Assembly (NCBI GenBank): GCA_900557365.1 | Contig: UPXR01000001.1 | Coordinates: 62,001-126,000 of the forward strand | Origin: an uncultured Dialister sp. | Lineage (GTDB): Bacteria > Bacillota_C > Negativicutes > Veillonellales > Dialisteraceae | Length of the DNA stretch: 64,000 nucleotides | Reading direction: 5' to 3' | Translations under genes and position numbers: made by a program | Shown here: positions 25,937 to 33,961 of the stretch, piece after piece | How positions within the stretch are numbered: the stretch's first letter is position 1 | Layout of the letters: every line of letters begins with the position of its first letter | The notes under the pieces: model-generated | Database searches by the model: none | Seen by the model: the letters and a program-made list of their open reading frames with translations, nothing else | What the model was told of the DNA's origin: nothing

Positions 25937-26305
25937 ATGCAATTTTATCGCTCCCGTAAAGAAAACAAAATTTATGCTTTTGCCGGTGCTGCCGGACTTC
26001 CTGTGGAAGATAAGCCGTGTGAAGAACTTACTGCCAATACAGTCGATGCGGCAAAGGAAAAGCATGTTCCCGTCATTGAAAAAAGCGGAAATCTCGTAAC
26101 GGTTAAAGTCGGTTCCGTTGCTCATCCGATGACCAAAGAACATTACATTACATTCATTGCGATTGAAACAAAGGAAGGTATTCAGATCAAGACTCTTCAG
26201 CCGGAAAATCAGCCGGAAGCCGTTTTTGCTTTAGCTGACAGCGATGAGGTTCTTGCTGCTTACGCTTACTGCAACCTCCACGGATTGTGGAAAGCAGAAG
26301 CCTAA
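25937..26305 (+). CDS. Superoxide reductase (desulfoferrodoxin family) with a degenerate N-terminal iron site
   Basis: 122 residues from the ATG at 25937; the in-frame ATG at 25931 touches the AGAAGG ribosome site and is too close. The catalytic domain carries KHVPVIE, HPMTKEHYITFI and CNLHGLW, providing the four His and one Cys that bind the catalytic iron. It reduces superoxide to peroxide without producing oxygen, a typical anaerobe defence. The N-terminal segment aligns with the desulforedoxin-like domain of class I enzymes but its CxxC cysteines are replaced (FYRSRKE) and only one Cys of the second pair (DKPCEE) remains. That resembles class III enzymes, which have lost iron centre I. 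Confidence 0.85.
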   Translation: MQFYRSRKENKIYAFAGAAGLPVEDKPCEELTANTVDAAKEKHVPVIEKSGNLVTVKVGSVAHPMTKEHYITFIAIETKEGIQIKTLQPENQPEAVFALADSDEVLAAYAYCNLHGLWKAEA

Positions 26306-26319
26306 TTTCTTACCAACGG

Positions 26320-26352
26320 AAACTGTCCGGATAAATCATCCGGGCAGTTTTT
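26320..26352 (+). terminator. Terminator of the superoxide reductase gene
   Basis: AAACTGTCCGGAT pairs with ATCCGGGCAGTTT (one mismatch) and is followed by TTT. It starts 15 bp after the stop codon. Confidence 0.8.
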
Positions 26353-26392
26353 ATGTACTCTTCTAAATTTTCTGTCGAAATGCGCAGCAGCC

Positions 26393-26453
26393 AAAAGCAG
26401 CGAGGTCTGAATCTCATGAAATAATTCATGGAGTCCGAACCTCGCTGCTTTTT
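26393..26453. terminator. Long imperfect hairpin, probable terminator of the ABC-F gene
   Basis: AAAAGCAGCGAGGT at the left pairs with ACCTCGCTGCTTTT at the right. After an internal bulge, CTCATGAA pairs with TTCATGGAG around an ATAA loop. T/A tracts lie on both flanks, so it could act on either strand; on the minus strand it lies about 60 bp after the ABC-F stop codon. Confidence 0.6.
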
Positions 26454-26511
26454 TATTTTCTGTTTCTAAAAAGCTATTTCAAAATAACCGGAACCCCCCG
26501 TCCCTGCGGCT

Positions 26512-28392
26512 TTATTCTATTTTCGCCGCCAGTTCGTCCCATTTTTGATATAGGCTTTCCAGCTTCTTTTTGGTCTTTTCATATTCCTCAGCCAGGGAAG
26601 CATAATCATCGGGACTCATACTCATCTGTGCTGTATACATCTTAAGAGTCGCTTCCAGCCGGCCGATTTCCATTTCCGTATGATCCAGCTTTTCCTGATC
26701 TCCCAGAGAAATTTCCTTTTTTTCTTCATGGCTCCCCTGGTATACAGCCTTTTCTTCTTTCTTTTCCTCCGGTATGATTCCTCCCCGGTCTTTCTCAAAT
26801 TCCTCCAGGTCCTTTTTCTTTTCCTTGTAGTAGCTGTAATTGCCCAAGTACTCCGTAAGCTTCCCGTTTTCCATTTCCAGAATCCGTGTTGCCACCTTGT
26901 CCAGGAAATAGCGGTCATGAGAAACAATCAGTGCTGTCCCGCCGAAAGCCAGAATTGCCTCTTCCATGATTTCCCGGGTAGGAATATCCAGATGATTGGT
27001 CGGTTCGTCCAGGATCAGGAAATTTGGTTTTTCCAGAAACAGACACAGCAGAGAAAGCCTTGCCTTTTCACCGCCGGACAGGCGGGATACTTCCTTAAAT
27101 ACTTCATCTCCCCGGAAAAGGAACATGCCCAGCACATTCCGGGCCTCTTTTTCTCCGTAGTTAAAGCTGTTCCTGATTTCATCCAGAACTGTCAGCTCCG
27201 GATGAAGCCTTTCCTGCTCCTGGGAATAGTATCCCATTTTCACATTGTTCCCGAGCTGGATAATCCCCTGATCAGGCAGTTTATCCCCGGTAATGAGCTT
27301 AATCAGCGTAGTTTTTCCGGCCCCGTTCGGTCCGATCAGGCCCACGGTCTCTCCCCGGCGGATATGCAGGGAAAGCTCGGGGAAAATCTGATGGTCTCCG
27401 TAAGAAGCCTTCACACGGAGCACATCCAGCACCTTATCTGCATAAGGCGCCGGCGGATCGAAGTGGAAGTTCAGCCGGGCCTGATGCACCGGTTTTTCCA
27501 GACGAACCAACCGGTTCAGCTGAGACTGTCTTCCCCGTGCCTGTTTTGCCTTAATCCCTGCCTTGTATCGGCGGATATATTCCTCTGTCTCCCGGATATG
27601 CTCCTGCTGCTTTTCATAAGCCTTCTCATAGGCCCTGTCCTGATTGGTCTTTGTCTCCAGATACCGGGAATACCCGCCCCGGAAGGACCGGCAGTGATGG
27701 TTTTCCAGATCAAGAATGCCTGTAGCCGCCGCATCGAGGAAATAGCGGTCATGGGAAATCATCAGGACGCCGCCCTTGTAGGAACGGAGATATTCTTCCA
27801 GCCATTCCAGCATTCCCATATCCAGATGGTTCGTCGGTTCATCCAGAAGAAGAATATCCGGATGGCGCACGAAAGCTGCGGCCAGATTGATTCGCACCTT
27901 TTGTCCGCCGGAGAACGAATGGATATCCCGATCCCAATCCTCCTCTGTAAAGCCCAGTCCTCTGAGAATTTTCCGGGTATTCGTTTCATAATCATACCCG
28001 CCGAGGAATTCAAACCGCGCTTCCGCCCTGCCGTACTGCTGAATCAGTTCCTCGTCATCCTGCCGTGTCTGCAGCTCTTCCGTAAGCTTTTTTATTTTAT
28101 CCTTATAATATAGTACATCCCTCCAGGCATATTCCATTTCCTCCCGGATAGTGCCGGAGGTATAGTTGAAATCCTGCCGGAGATACCCCAGGACAGCGCC
28201 GTCGCTGACCTTGACAGAGCCTTTGTCATATTCTTCCGTGCCCATGATGCATCGGAGAAGCGTGGTTTTTCCGGCTCCGTTTGCTCCGACCAGACCGATT
28301 CTTTCCCCGCTTTTGACTTCGAAGGACACATCCTCAAATACGGTTTTGATACCGAAACTTTTGGAAAGTCCGCTGATTTTCAGTGTTGCCAT
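26512..28392 (-). CDS. ABC-F family ATP-binding protein
   Basis: 626 residues with two ABC ATPase domains and no membrane segments. The first has GANGAGKTTLL, LLLDEPTNHLD and a Walker-type SHDRYFLD; the second has GPNGAGKTTLI, LSGGEKARLSLL and LILDEPTNHLD. A charged linker lies between them and a coiled-coil tail (residues about 560-626) at the end. This is the layout of translation-associated ABC-F proteins (Uup/YdiF/YkpA type) that act at the ribosomal E site. A specific subfamily or antibiotic-resistance role cannot be assigned. It starts 25 bp after the secretin gene, so may be cotranscribed with it. Confidence 0.92.
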   Translation of the reverse strand: MATLKISGLSKSFGIKTVFEDVSFEVKSGERIGLVGANGAGKTTLLRCIMGTEEYDKGSVKVSDGAVLGYLRQDFNYTSGTIREEMEYAWRDVLYYKDKIKKLTEELQTRQDDEELIQQYGRAEARFEFLGGYDYETNTRKILRGLGFTEEDWDRDIHSFSGGQKVRINLAAAFVRHPDILLLDEPTNHLDMGMLEWLEEYLRSYKGGVLMISHDRYFLDAAATGILDLENHHCRSFRGGYSRYLETKTNQDRAYEKAYEKQQEHIRETEEYIRRYKAGIKAKQARGRQSQLNRLVRLEKPVHQARLNFHFDPPAPYADKVLDVLRVKASYGDHQIFPELSLHIRRGETVGLIGPNGAGKTTLIKLITGDKLPDQGIIQLGNNVKMGYYSQEQERLHPELTVLDEIRNSFNYGEKEARNVLGMFLFRGDEVFKEVSRLSGGEKARLSLLCLFLEKPNFLILDEPTNHLDIPTREIMEEAILAFGGTALIVSHDRYFLDKVATRILEMENGKLTEYLGNYSYYKEKKKDLEEFEKDRGGIIPEEKKEEKAVYQGSHEEKKEISLGDQEKLDHTEMEIGRLEATLKMYTAQMSMSPDDYASLAEEYEKTKKKLESLYQKWDELAAKIE

Positions 28393-28417
28393 AATTGAAT
28401 ATTTCCGTTCCCTTCTC

Positions 28418-29836
28418 TTATTGTCTGTCCGGAATAATATCCGCTTTAATGATGATTACGATTTCCGATTCCTCCGTTCCGCGGCTTCTGCTCTGGAAAA
28501 GCTTCCCCAAAATCGGAATATCTCCCAGAATCGGCACCTTGCGGAAAGTATCGGTATCTTCCTTATCAATCAGACCGCCGATGGTCAGCATATCCCCCGA
28601 AAGGAGGCGTACATTCGTATTGGCCGACCGCGTAATAATCCGATACGCTTTCATTTCCGGAACCAGGTAAGGCGTTGAAACCTCCGCATGAATGTCTGCC
28701 GTGATTTCATCGTCTGCTGAAATAATCGGCGTATAAGTCAGCTTGATTCCCGCATCCCTGTATTCCGTAGCCGTCGTCTTGACGCCGTTTTCCATATGCT
28801 CTACCACGACAGGAATCCGGCTGCCGATCAGGATTTCCGCCTTTTTCCCATTCATCGTCACCACATTCGGCTTGGCCAGTACCCGCGCTTTTCCTTCACT
28901 CATCAATGCATTCAGCTTTGCCTGAAAAAAGAAAGTATAGGGATGGCCTGATACCGAACGCCCGTAGGAAATCCCGGCATATCCGTCAGGAATATCTACA
29001 TCCCAGCCGTTATGCTCAATCGACCGGATTCGCGGATTTCCGTCTTCATCATACTGGATATTTCCCGTATTATCCGTGACATACCTCTGCTCACTCCAAC
29101 TGTCCCGGCTGTAGTCGGCACTGCCGGTGAGACTTTTGAAATCCCAATCAATGCCCAGATCCTTTGCATAGGATTTATTGACTGCAATGACTTCTGCTTC
29201 CACCTTGACCTGCTTTTCCGGAACATCCAGGAGCCGGATCAGCCGGTCGGCCTGCATCAATTCCATAGGACTTCCGCTGAGAAGAACGGTATTGGAAGAA
29301 GCGCTGTAGGTCACCTTTCCGCTGCTGAGGATATTTTTCAACCCCTCCGAAACCTCCTTCGCATTTCCGTAGGACAGGCGATAGGACTTTACCTCTGCTG
29401 CAGCATTTTTCTCCGCATTATGCGAAAAAATAACCATGGTGGAGCCTTCCATACGTTCCACCAGGCCGCAGGCTGCCAGGACGGAATACAGAGCCTCATC
29501 GGCCGTCACATTTTCCAGACTGGCCGTAACCGATTCCCTGATTTCTCCGGAAAAGACCACATTCTTCCCGGTCAGCTCTGCCAGCGAACGAATAACCTCT
29601 GCTGCAGGAGCCTCTGTCACGTGAAGCGACAAGTCCCCTTTTTGCACCATTTCTTCTTTCTTCGGCTTTTTTCCGGCTGTTTTTTTCGGCATCGGCGTCT
29701 GCTTTTCTTCCGCTAAGGTTCTTTCGACCGTAGCATGAACCGATTCTGTCCGGTCGAGTACATGATTCTCTGCCGCCAGGCAGGGCATTCCCGTCAGGCA
29801 GAATACTGCAAAAAGAGCTGCTGCACTGTACTTCAC
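28418..29836 (-). CDS. Outer-membrane secretin (PilQ/GspD family)
   Basis: 472 residues from the GTG at 29836, which overlaps the stop of the PilP-like gene as GTGA. This start gives a clean signal peptide (KYSAAALFAVFCLTGMPCLAA), while the longer frame would not. After a basic linker, a secretin N-domain runs through SLHVTEAPAAEVIRSLAELTG, then an N1/N3-like module, then the secretin core. The core has AKPNVVTMNGKKAEILIGS, VRLLSGDMLTIGGLI and VPILGDIPILGKLF, the last being the classic secretin signature. Secretins form gated outer-membrane rings for type IV pili or type II secretion. No pilin, ATPase or platform gene is in the window. Confidence 0.88.
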   Translation of the reverse strand: MKYSAAALFAVFCLTGMPCLAAENHVLDRTESVHATVERTLAEEKQTPMPKKTAGKKPKKEEMVQKGDLSLHVTEAPAAEVIRSLAELTGKNVVFSGEIRESVTASLENVTADEALYSVLAACGLVERMEGSTMVIFSHNAEKNAAAEVKSYRLSYGNAKEVSEGLKNILSSGKVTYSASSNTVLLSGSPMELMQADRLIRLLDVPEKQVKVEAEVIAVNKSYAKDLGIDWDFKSLTGSADYSRDSWSEQRYVTDNTGNIQYDEDGNPRIRSIEHNGWDVDIPDGYAGISYGRSVSGHPYTFFFQAKLNALMSEGKARVLAKPNVVTMNGKKAEILIGSRIPVVVEHMENGVKTTATEYRDAGIKLTYTPIISADDEITADIHAEVSTPYLVPEMKAYRIITRSANTNVRLLSGDMLTIGGLIDKEDTDTFRKVPILGDIPILGKLFQSRSRGTEESEIVIIIKADIIPDRQ

Positions 29837-30360
29837 CGCTCTGTTACCGTTACGGTGCCGGAATCGGACTCCAGTACAGCCCGATTTTCTCCGATTTCCG
29901 AAATAGTCCATGGTCCCAGATGCTCCCCTTCACTTACTGTTTTCACTTTGCCGTTCCATTCGAGCATTGCCCGCCGCTTTCCCTGGAAGGAAAGCGTTCC
30001 CTTCAGCCGTGGAAGCGTACTTTCTCCGGCTCCGGTATCCGTTTTTCCGGTCGAAGATGATGGGCTTTCTGATTTCTGACGGCTCTGTGAAAGATTCTTC
30101 TTCATCTCTTCATCGATTTTGGCAATTCCCTCTGCATGAAAAGGATCCCGCAAAGGCTTTCCCCGCAGATGGGAGGTCGCATCATAGCGGCGAATCGGAG
30201 AAGACAAATCTTCTTCATCGGGCTCCTCCTGTATTTCCGGAATTTCATTCTGCGGCTCCGGAAATACAGAAAGCGCTGTTCCTCCGCCGAAAAATCCCCA
30301 GAGGGACAATCCAAGGGCCAGCATACCTCCGGCCAAAGCCCATTTTTTCTGTATTGCCAT
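29833..30360 (-). CDS. PilP/GspC-like periplasmic protein paired with the secretin
   Basis: 175 residues from the ATG at 30360, preceded by GGGAGG; an upstream TTG is less likely. A membrane anchor (WALAGGMLALGLSLWGFFGG) is followed by an acidic and Ser/Thr-rich linker. A C-terminal beta domain (LKGTLSFQGKRRAMLEWNGK and then GEHLGPWTISEIGENRAVL) resembles the homology region of PilP and GspC proteins, which link the inner-membrane platform to the secretin. The coupled order before the secretin supports this, but sequence similarity is weak and the assignment is partly contextual. Confidence 0.6.
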   Translation of the reverse strand: MAIQKKWALAGGMLALGLSLWGFFGGGTALSVFPEPQNEIPEIQEEPDEEDLSSPIRRYDATSHLRGKPLRDPFHAEGIAKIDEEMKKNLSQSRQKSESPSSSTGKTDTGAGESTLPRLKGTLSFQGKRRAMLEWNGKVKTVSEGEHLGPWTISEIGENRAVLESDSGTVTVTER

Positions 30361-30388
30361 CCTGCCTCCCGATTTTTCCCGGACAATC

Positions 30389-30440
30389 AAATATCCCAGC
30401 TGTAAAAACAGACGGGATATTTAAGGGCTGCCGGCAGCCC
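30389..30440. repeat. Two adjacent inverted repeats between the LptD-like and PilP-like genes
   Basis: A perfect palindrome GGGCTGCCGGCAGCCC (30425-30440) lies 7 bp after the LptD-like stop. Next to it AAATATCCC (30389) and GGGATATTT (30414) flank an inner CTGT/ACAG stem. Neither has a strong T-tract on the minus strand, so an mRNA-stabilising or partial termination role is more likely than full termination. Confidence 0.5.
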
Positions 30441-30446
30441 GTTTCC

Positions 30447-32117
30447 TTAAAATCTGAAATCCTTCGGCTGAATCATAAACCGGGTGGAATGTTCAACATC
30501 ATCATAACGGAGCCATGCAAAAGCAGAATGCATATCCCGATAATACGTCCAGTATCTGTGCGTCAGGCGGCCGTCTGCCGTATCGACTTCCCAGGCCAGG
30601 CTGAACGCATCATTATGCGTCAGCTGCTGATAGAATCCGAAATCCAACGGCTTATCGCTGCTGTACGTATCATATTCATACGGAGTTTCCCCCTTCATGT
30701 CTCTGTCCGTATAGTAGATCCATGCATTGGTTCCCCCGTAATGGCCGGAAAGCCCCAGCTGGTAATAACCGTTCCGGCGGATATGGGAGCCGTCCGGCAT
30801 CTTATATCCGTAGTAATCCTTTGCATACCCGGCTTTCCAGTTAAACTGCAGGAATTGCCCCAGCTTAAACGGATCGGAAGAGATATACAAATCATATCCC
30901 TTGTAGCTTCCCTTGATGCTCCGGCCGCTGCGGTTCTCATCCCAATACCCGATTTCTCCGGAAGCTCCTACATAGAACGGCGTATTTCCCAGGTAATAAT
31001 TCCGGGTATTGTATTCAAAAGACGGTCTTTTCTTTACCCAGATACCGCCGTCATCATTGGTGGAAGACTCCTCTTCTGCATAGTGGAAAAGAAAAGTTCC
31101 TTCACCGGTGCGGTATCGGAGACCGATATCCGGTTTATATCCTACCTTTGTATACCAGCGATTCTTCATATACCAGGTAAAATCCGGATTTTTATTGATC
31201 GGAACAATCAGGGAATTCGACAAAGAAAATCCGTTGTCACTGTCGAACCCCGGACGCGGAATCAGCGTCCACGGACTGACATCCCCTTCATTATTCCGCA
31301 GAGAACCAGAATAACTCGGGAGGGTAATCAGCGTAGTATTTTTGGCTTTAAGCTGCACATTGTATGCGGTGTAATGATCCCCCGGATAAATCTCAATAGA
31401 ATCCGCTTCAATCCGGTAATCCGGAACCTTTGCCACCGCATGGCGCGTTGTCATGTAGCCTTTTTCCACAACCACCCGGTTCTCTTCCCGGTCATAGGTG
31501 CCGTTGCTGCCCTGGAAATAGTACAGCCCGGATTCCCAGCCCCTGATGTTGTCGAAATGTCCTACATTCATTCCTGCATCATAATCCGCCCGATCAGCTT
31601 TTACTGCAGTCGTCGGATTTGTCCACCGGATTTCTCCGGGAGCCACATATCGTTTCACGATAGTATTCCCATAAAGATATTCTGTGGAGTACGTATCCAT
31701 CATATGGCGGATAATCACCCGGCCCTGCAGATTCACATCGCCTGTAGTCTGATTGACATGCATCCGGTCAGCTGTTACCGTCATGGGATTATCCGCGGAA
31801 ATACTGTTGTCGATTTTTCCGTCCTTATCCTTTTTCCCCTTCTGCTGTTCCTTCCGGGCTTTGGCCCCGGAAGAAGCATAAGGTTCATCCCGGTCTCCTC
31901 CCGAGAAAGACTCTCCGGCATTGTATGCAGGGCGCAGAACCCCGTTATTCACAGACATTACCAAACCCGGTTCCGGTTCGGACGGCATCTCTATTTCCCT
32001 GTTCTGCTGCAATCCGGAAGAAGCTGCCGCACTCTCTTCCTCCGCGGCCTGTACGGGAAGGAAGAAAATCCCTGCCGCCATGCCGGCCAGCAAATATTGC
32101 CTGTATTTCTTATTCAT
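30447..32117 (-). CDS. LptD/OstA-like outer-membrane beta-barrel protein
   Basis: 556 residues with a signal peptide (QYLLAGMAAGIFFLPVQAA). A low-complexity region runs to about residue 100. Next comes an OstA/LptA-like beta-jellyroll (ADNPMTVTADRMHVNQTTGDV, core VTADRMHVNQTTGDVNLQG). A barrel domain rich in alternating aromatic residues ends in DFRF with a terminal Phe, as expected of BAM substrates. ADSIEIYPGDHYTAYNVQLK and LPSYSGSL recall the LptD barrel entry. LptD inserts lipopolysaccharide in the outer leaflet. This protein is shorter than E. coli LptD (784 residues), so a related but distinct outer-membrane role is possible. Confidence 0.7.
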   Translation of the reverse strand: MNKKYRQYLLAGMAAGIFFLPVQAAEEESAAASSGLQQNREIEMPSEPEPGLVMSVNNGVLRPAYNAGESFSGGDRDEPYASSGAKARKEQQKGKKDKDGKIDNSISADNPMTVTADRMHVNQTTGDVNLQGRVIIRHMMDTYSTEYLYGNTIVKRYVAPGEIRWTNPTTAVKADRADYDAGMNVGHFDNIRGWESGLYYFQGSNGTYDREENRVVVEKGYMTTRHAVAKVPDYRIEADSIEIYPGDHYTAYNVQLKAKNTTLITLPSYSGSLRNNEGDVSPWTLIPRPGFDSDNGFSLSNSLIVPINKNPDFTWYMKNRWYTKVGYKPDIGLRYRTGEGTFLFHYAEEESSTNDDGGIWVKKRPSFEYNTRNYYLGNTPFYVGASGEIGYWDENRSGRSIKGSYKGYDLYISSDPFKLGQFLQFNWKAGYAKDYYGYKMPDGSHIRRNGYYQLGLSGHYGGTNAWIYYTDRDMKGETPYEYDTYSSDKPLDFGFYQQLTHNDAFSLAWEVDTADGRLTHRYWTYYRDMHSAFAWLRYDDVEHSTRFMIQPKDFRF

Positions 32118-33309
32118 GTCTTACAATGACCACCGATGTATCCTGGCTGTCTGCCTGTTCCGCAGCAGCCGATTCTGTTTTGACATCGCCCTTTTCTCTT
32201 ACATTTTCAAGCTCTGCCTTGGCATCTTCATTCATATTCTCCGCCGGCGCTTCCGCTGCGGATTCTGCCTTTTCCTTCGGTGTTTCTGCTGCGGATTCCG
32301 CTGCTGTCTTCGGAGCCTCTGCTGTTTCCTGTACTGCGTCTGCAGAAGCATTTTCTCTCTTGATCCGGCTGCGGAGCGTAATTGTCGGTGCCCCGTCGGT
32401 CAGCTCGATTCCCTTGGTCTGTACAGCCTGCTGCGTCTGGATATACAGCGGTGTTCCTGCCGGCATCTCCACATCTTTGCCCTTAACAAAAATACCGCCT
32501 ACCAGCCCGAGCGGTCCCAGTGCCAGGGCCCCGATAGCGGAAGCCCCTACAGCCGCTGCTTCCATCTTGATTTTCTCCTTTGATTCCGGTCCCAGAACCG
32601 TCGGAATTGCTTCATCATCGACAGAGAATACCTGGTCAAAGGAAATATCCAATGTACCGCTCCGGCCAAAGCTCTGCGGGCGGCTCACCTTCGTGACCAC
32701 GCCGCTGCCCTGAGCGCCTTTCGGCAGTACCAGTACATCTCCTACCATGACATCCTCAGCTACCGTGAAATGGACATCATCCCCGACCTGATTCGTTTTG
32801 CTGCTTACATCCTCATTCAGAGAAATCTTAAATACCGTATCTGCCGGAAGCTCGACCGCCTTCATTTCGAAATGCTGATCGCCGTATACGGATTTTTCCA
32901 GTCCGGCAATGCGGGAATCCAGCGCCCCCTTCTTTTCCTGACCGTATACCAGTGTTTCCAGCTCACCGATTCTCGTGTTCAGTGCATCCTGACGGATTTC
33001 ATCGGACAGATAATATTCCAGTGCATTGGTTCTGGTATACATAGACGGCGCCGTATCACTGACTCCCTTGACAACATCCGTATACAGATTGTCCACCCGG
33101 GCATCCAACCCATTGGCTGTGGTATTTCCTTTTCCGTAAATGATATTGTCAATCCCATCCGTTCTTCCGATCAGAGAGCCTGTCTGCACACTGCCGTAAA
33201 CGACCTCATCAATCCGGTCGAGCTTTTCCGACATGGTGGACGGATCTGCCGCCCAGGCCGGAACGGAAAGAAGCATCGCCAGTCCTGCTGCCAATAATGC
33301 TTTTTTCAT
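32110..33309 (-). CDS. Exported protein with VYG-type coiled repeats and an Ala/Glu-rich tail, unknown function
   Basis: 399 residues with a clear signal peptide (ALLAAGLAMLLSVPAWAA). Residues about 25-145 contain repeats of the form L-R-I/L-E/D-x-x-V-Y-G (LDRIDEVVYG, TDGIDNIIYG, IGELETLVYG, IAGLEKSVYG). A beta-rich region follows (VELPADTVFKISLNEDVSSK, VLPKGAQGSGVVTKVSRP). A glycine-rich hydrophobic patch (GASAIGALALGPLGLVGG) comes next, then a repetitive Ala/Glu tail. No catalytic motif is seen. Similar exported proteins occur in Negativicutes. Its stop overlaps the start of the LptD-like gene by 8 bp, so the two are coupled. A surface or periplasmic structural role is the best guess. Confidence 0.6.
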   Translation of the reverse strand: MKKALLAAGLAMLLSVPAWAADPSTMSEKLDRIDEVVYGSVQTGSLIGRTDGIDNIIYGKGNTTANGLDARVDNLYTDVVKGVSDTAPSMYTRTNALEYYLSDEIRQDALNTRIGELETLVYGQEKKGALDSRIAGLEKSVYGDQHFEMKAVELPADTVFKISLNEDVSSKTNQVGDDVHFTVAEDVMVGDVLVLPKGAQGSGVVTKVSRPQSFGRSGTLDISFDQVFSVDDEAIPTVLGPESKEKIKMEAAAVGASAIGALALGPLGLVGGIFVKGKDVEMPAGTPLYIQTQQAVQTKGIELTDGAPTITLRSRIKRENASADAVQETAEAPKTAAESAAETPKEKAESAAEAPAENMNEDAKAELENVREKGDVKTESAAAEQADSQDTSVVIVRHE

Positions 33310-33321
33310 GATATATCCCCC

Positions 33322-33768
33322 TTATAACCTGACATCGATCACAGCAGAGACTCCGACTCCCTGTACACGGGAGAAGGATAAAGGATTCTTACTGTCCATG
33401 GGGATCAATCCCTTGATCCGGAACAGCTTGTCATTCCAGCTGATTTCCAGCTGTCCTACCGCTTCTACCTTGTCCACCTGCTCCTGGGTGCCGATGACCT
33501 GTGCCGCACCGATGTAGCCGCTGTTTCCGATACTGACGATCGGAACGACCTTTGTCGCATAATTGGTTCCTGCGCCTTCCTTCATCATCACGGAATTAAT
33601 GGCGCTGTTGATGGAATCCCCGTACCGCGACACAAGGACACCGATACCGCCTACCTTTACAGCACCGCCTAAAAGATCGCCGATGCCGAAAGAAAATACA
33701 TGAGAAACCGTGCCTGCGCTCAGCATGAGCCCTGCCAAAACACAGACTGCAGTACGTTTCATATTCAT
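33322..33768 (-). CDS. Small exported protein of unknown function
   Basis: 148 residues. A signal peptide (TAVCVLAGLMLSAGTVSHVFS) is followed by a glycine-rich segment (FGIGDLLGGAVKVGGIGVLVSRYG) and a beta-rich remainder with YATKVVPIVSIGNSGYIGAAQVIG. I do not recognise a named family with certainty. It opens the five-gene envelope run, with the next gene 12 bp downstream, and has an AAAGGAG ribosome site. The glycine-rich part could associate with membrane (inference). Confidence 0.6.
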   Translation of the reverse strand: MNMKRTAVCVLAGLMLSAGTVSHVFSFGIGDLLGGAVKVGGIGVLVSRYGDSINSAINSVMMKEGAGTNYATKVVPIVSIGNSGYIGAAQVIGTQEQVDKVEAVGQLEISWNDKLFRIKGLIPMDSKNPLSFSRVQGVGVSAVIDVRL

Positions 33769-33897
33769 AGTGAGACTCCTTTCTCCGATTCACAAATGAA
33801 AATCCCGCTTTCACGCAAACTTTCCTGTTTTCCCGGCATCTTTTCAGATGTTCCGGAATCCCCTTTATATGGCTATACTCGGTTATTATTATAAAAT

Positions 33898-33928
33898 AAA
33901 AGGAGTCTCTGTGCAAACAGAAACTCCC
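33898..33928 (-). terminator. Terminator of the SCIFF maturase gene
   Basis: On the minus strand, GGAGTTTCTGT and ACAGAGACTCC form a stem (one mismatch) around a TTGC loop, followed by TTTTATTTTATAA. It lies 34 bp after the maturase stop. Confidence 0.75.
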
Positions 33929-33961
33929 TCAGTGCCCGGTAAAACGGCTCTTTTTACGGAA

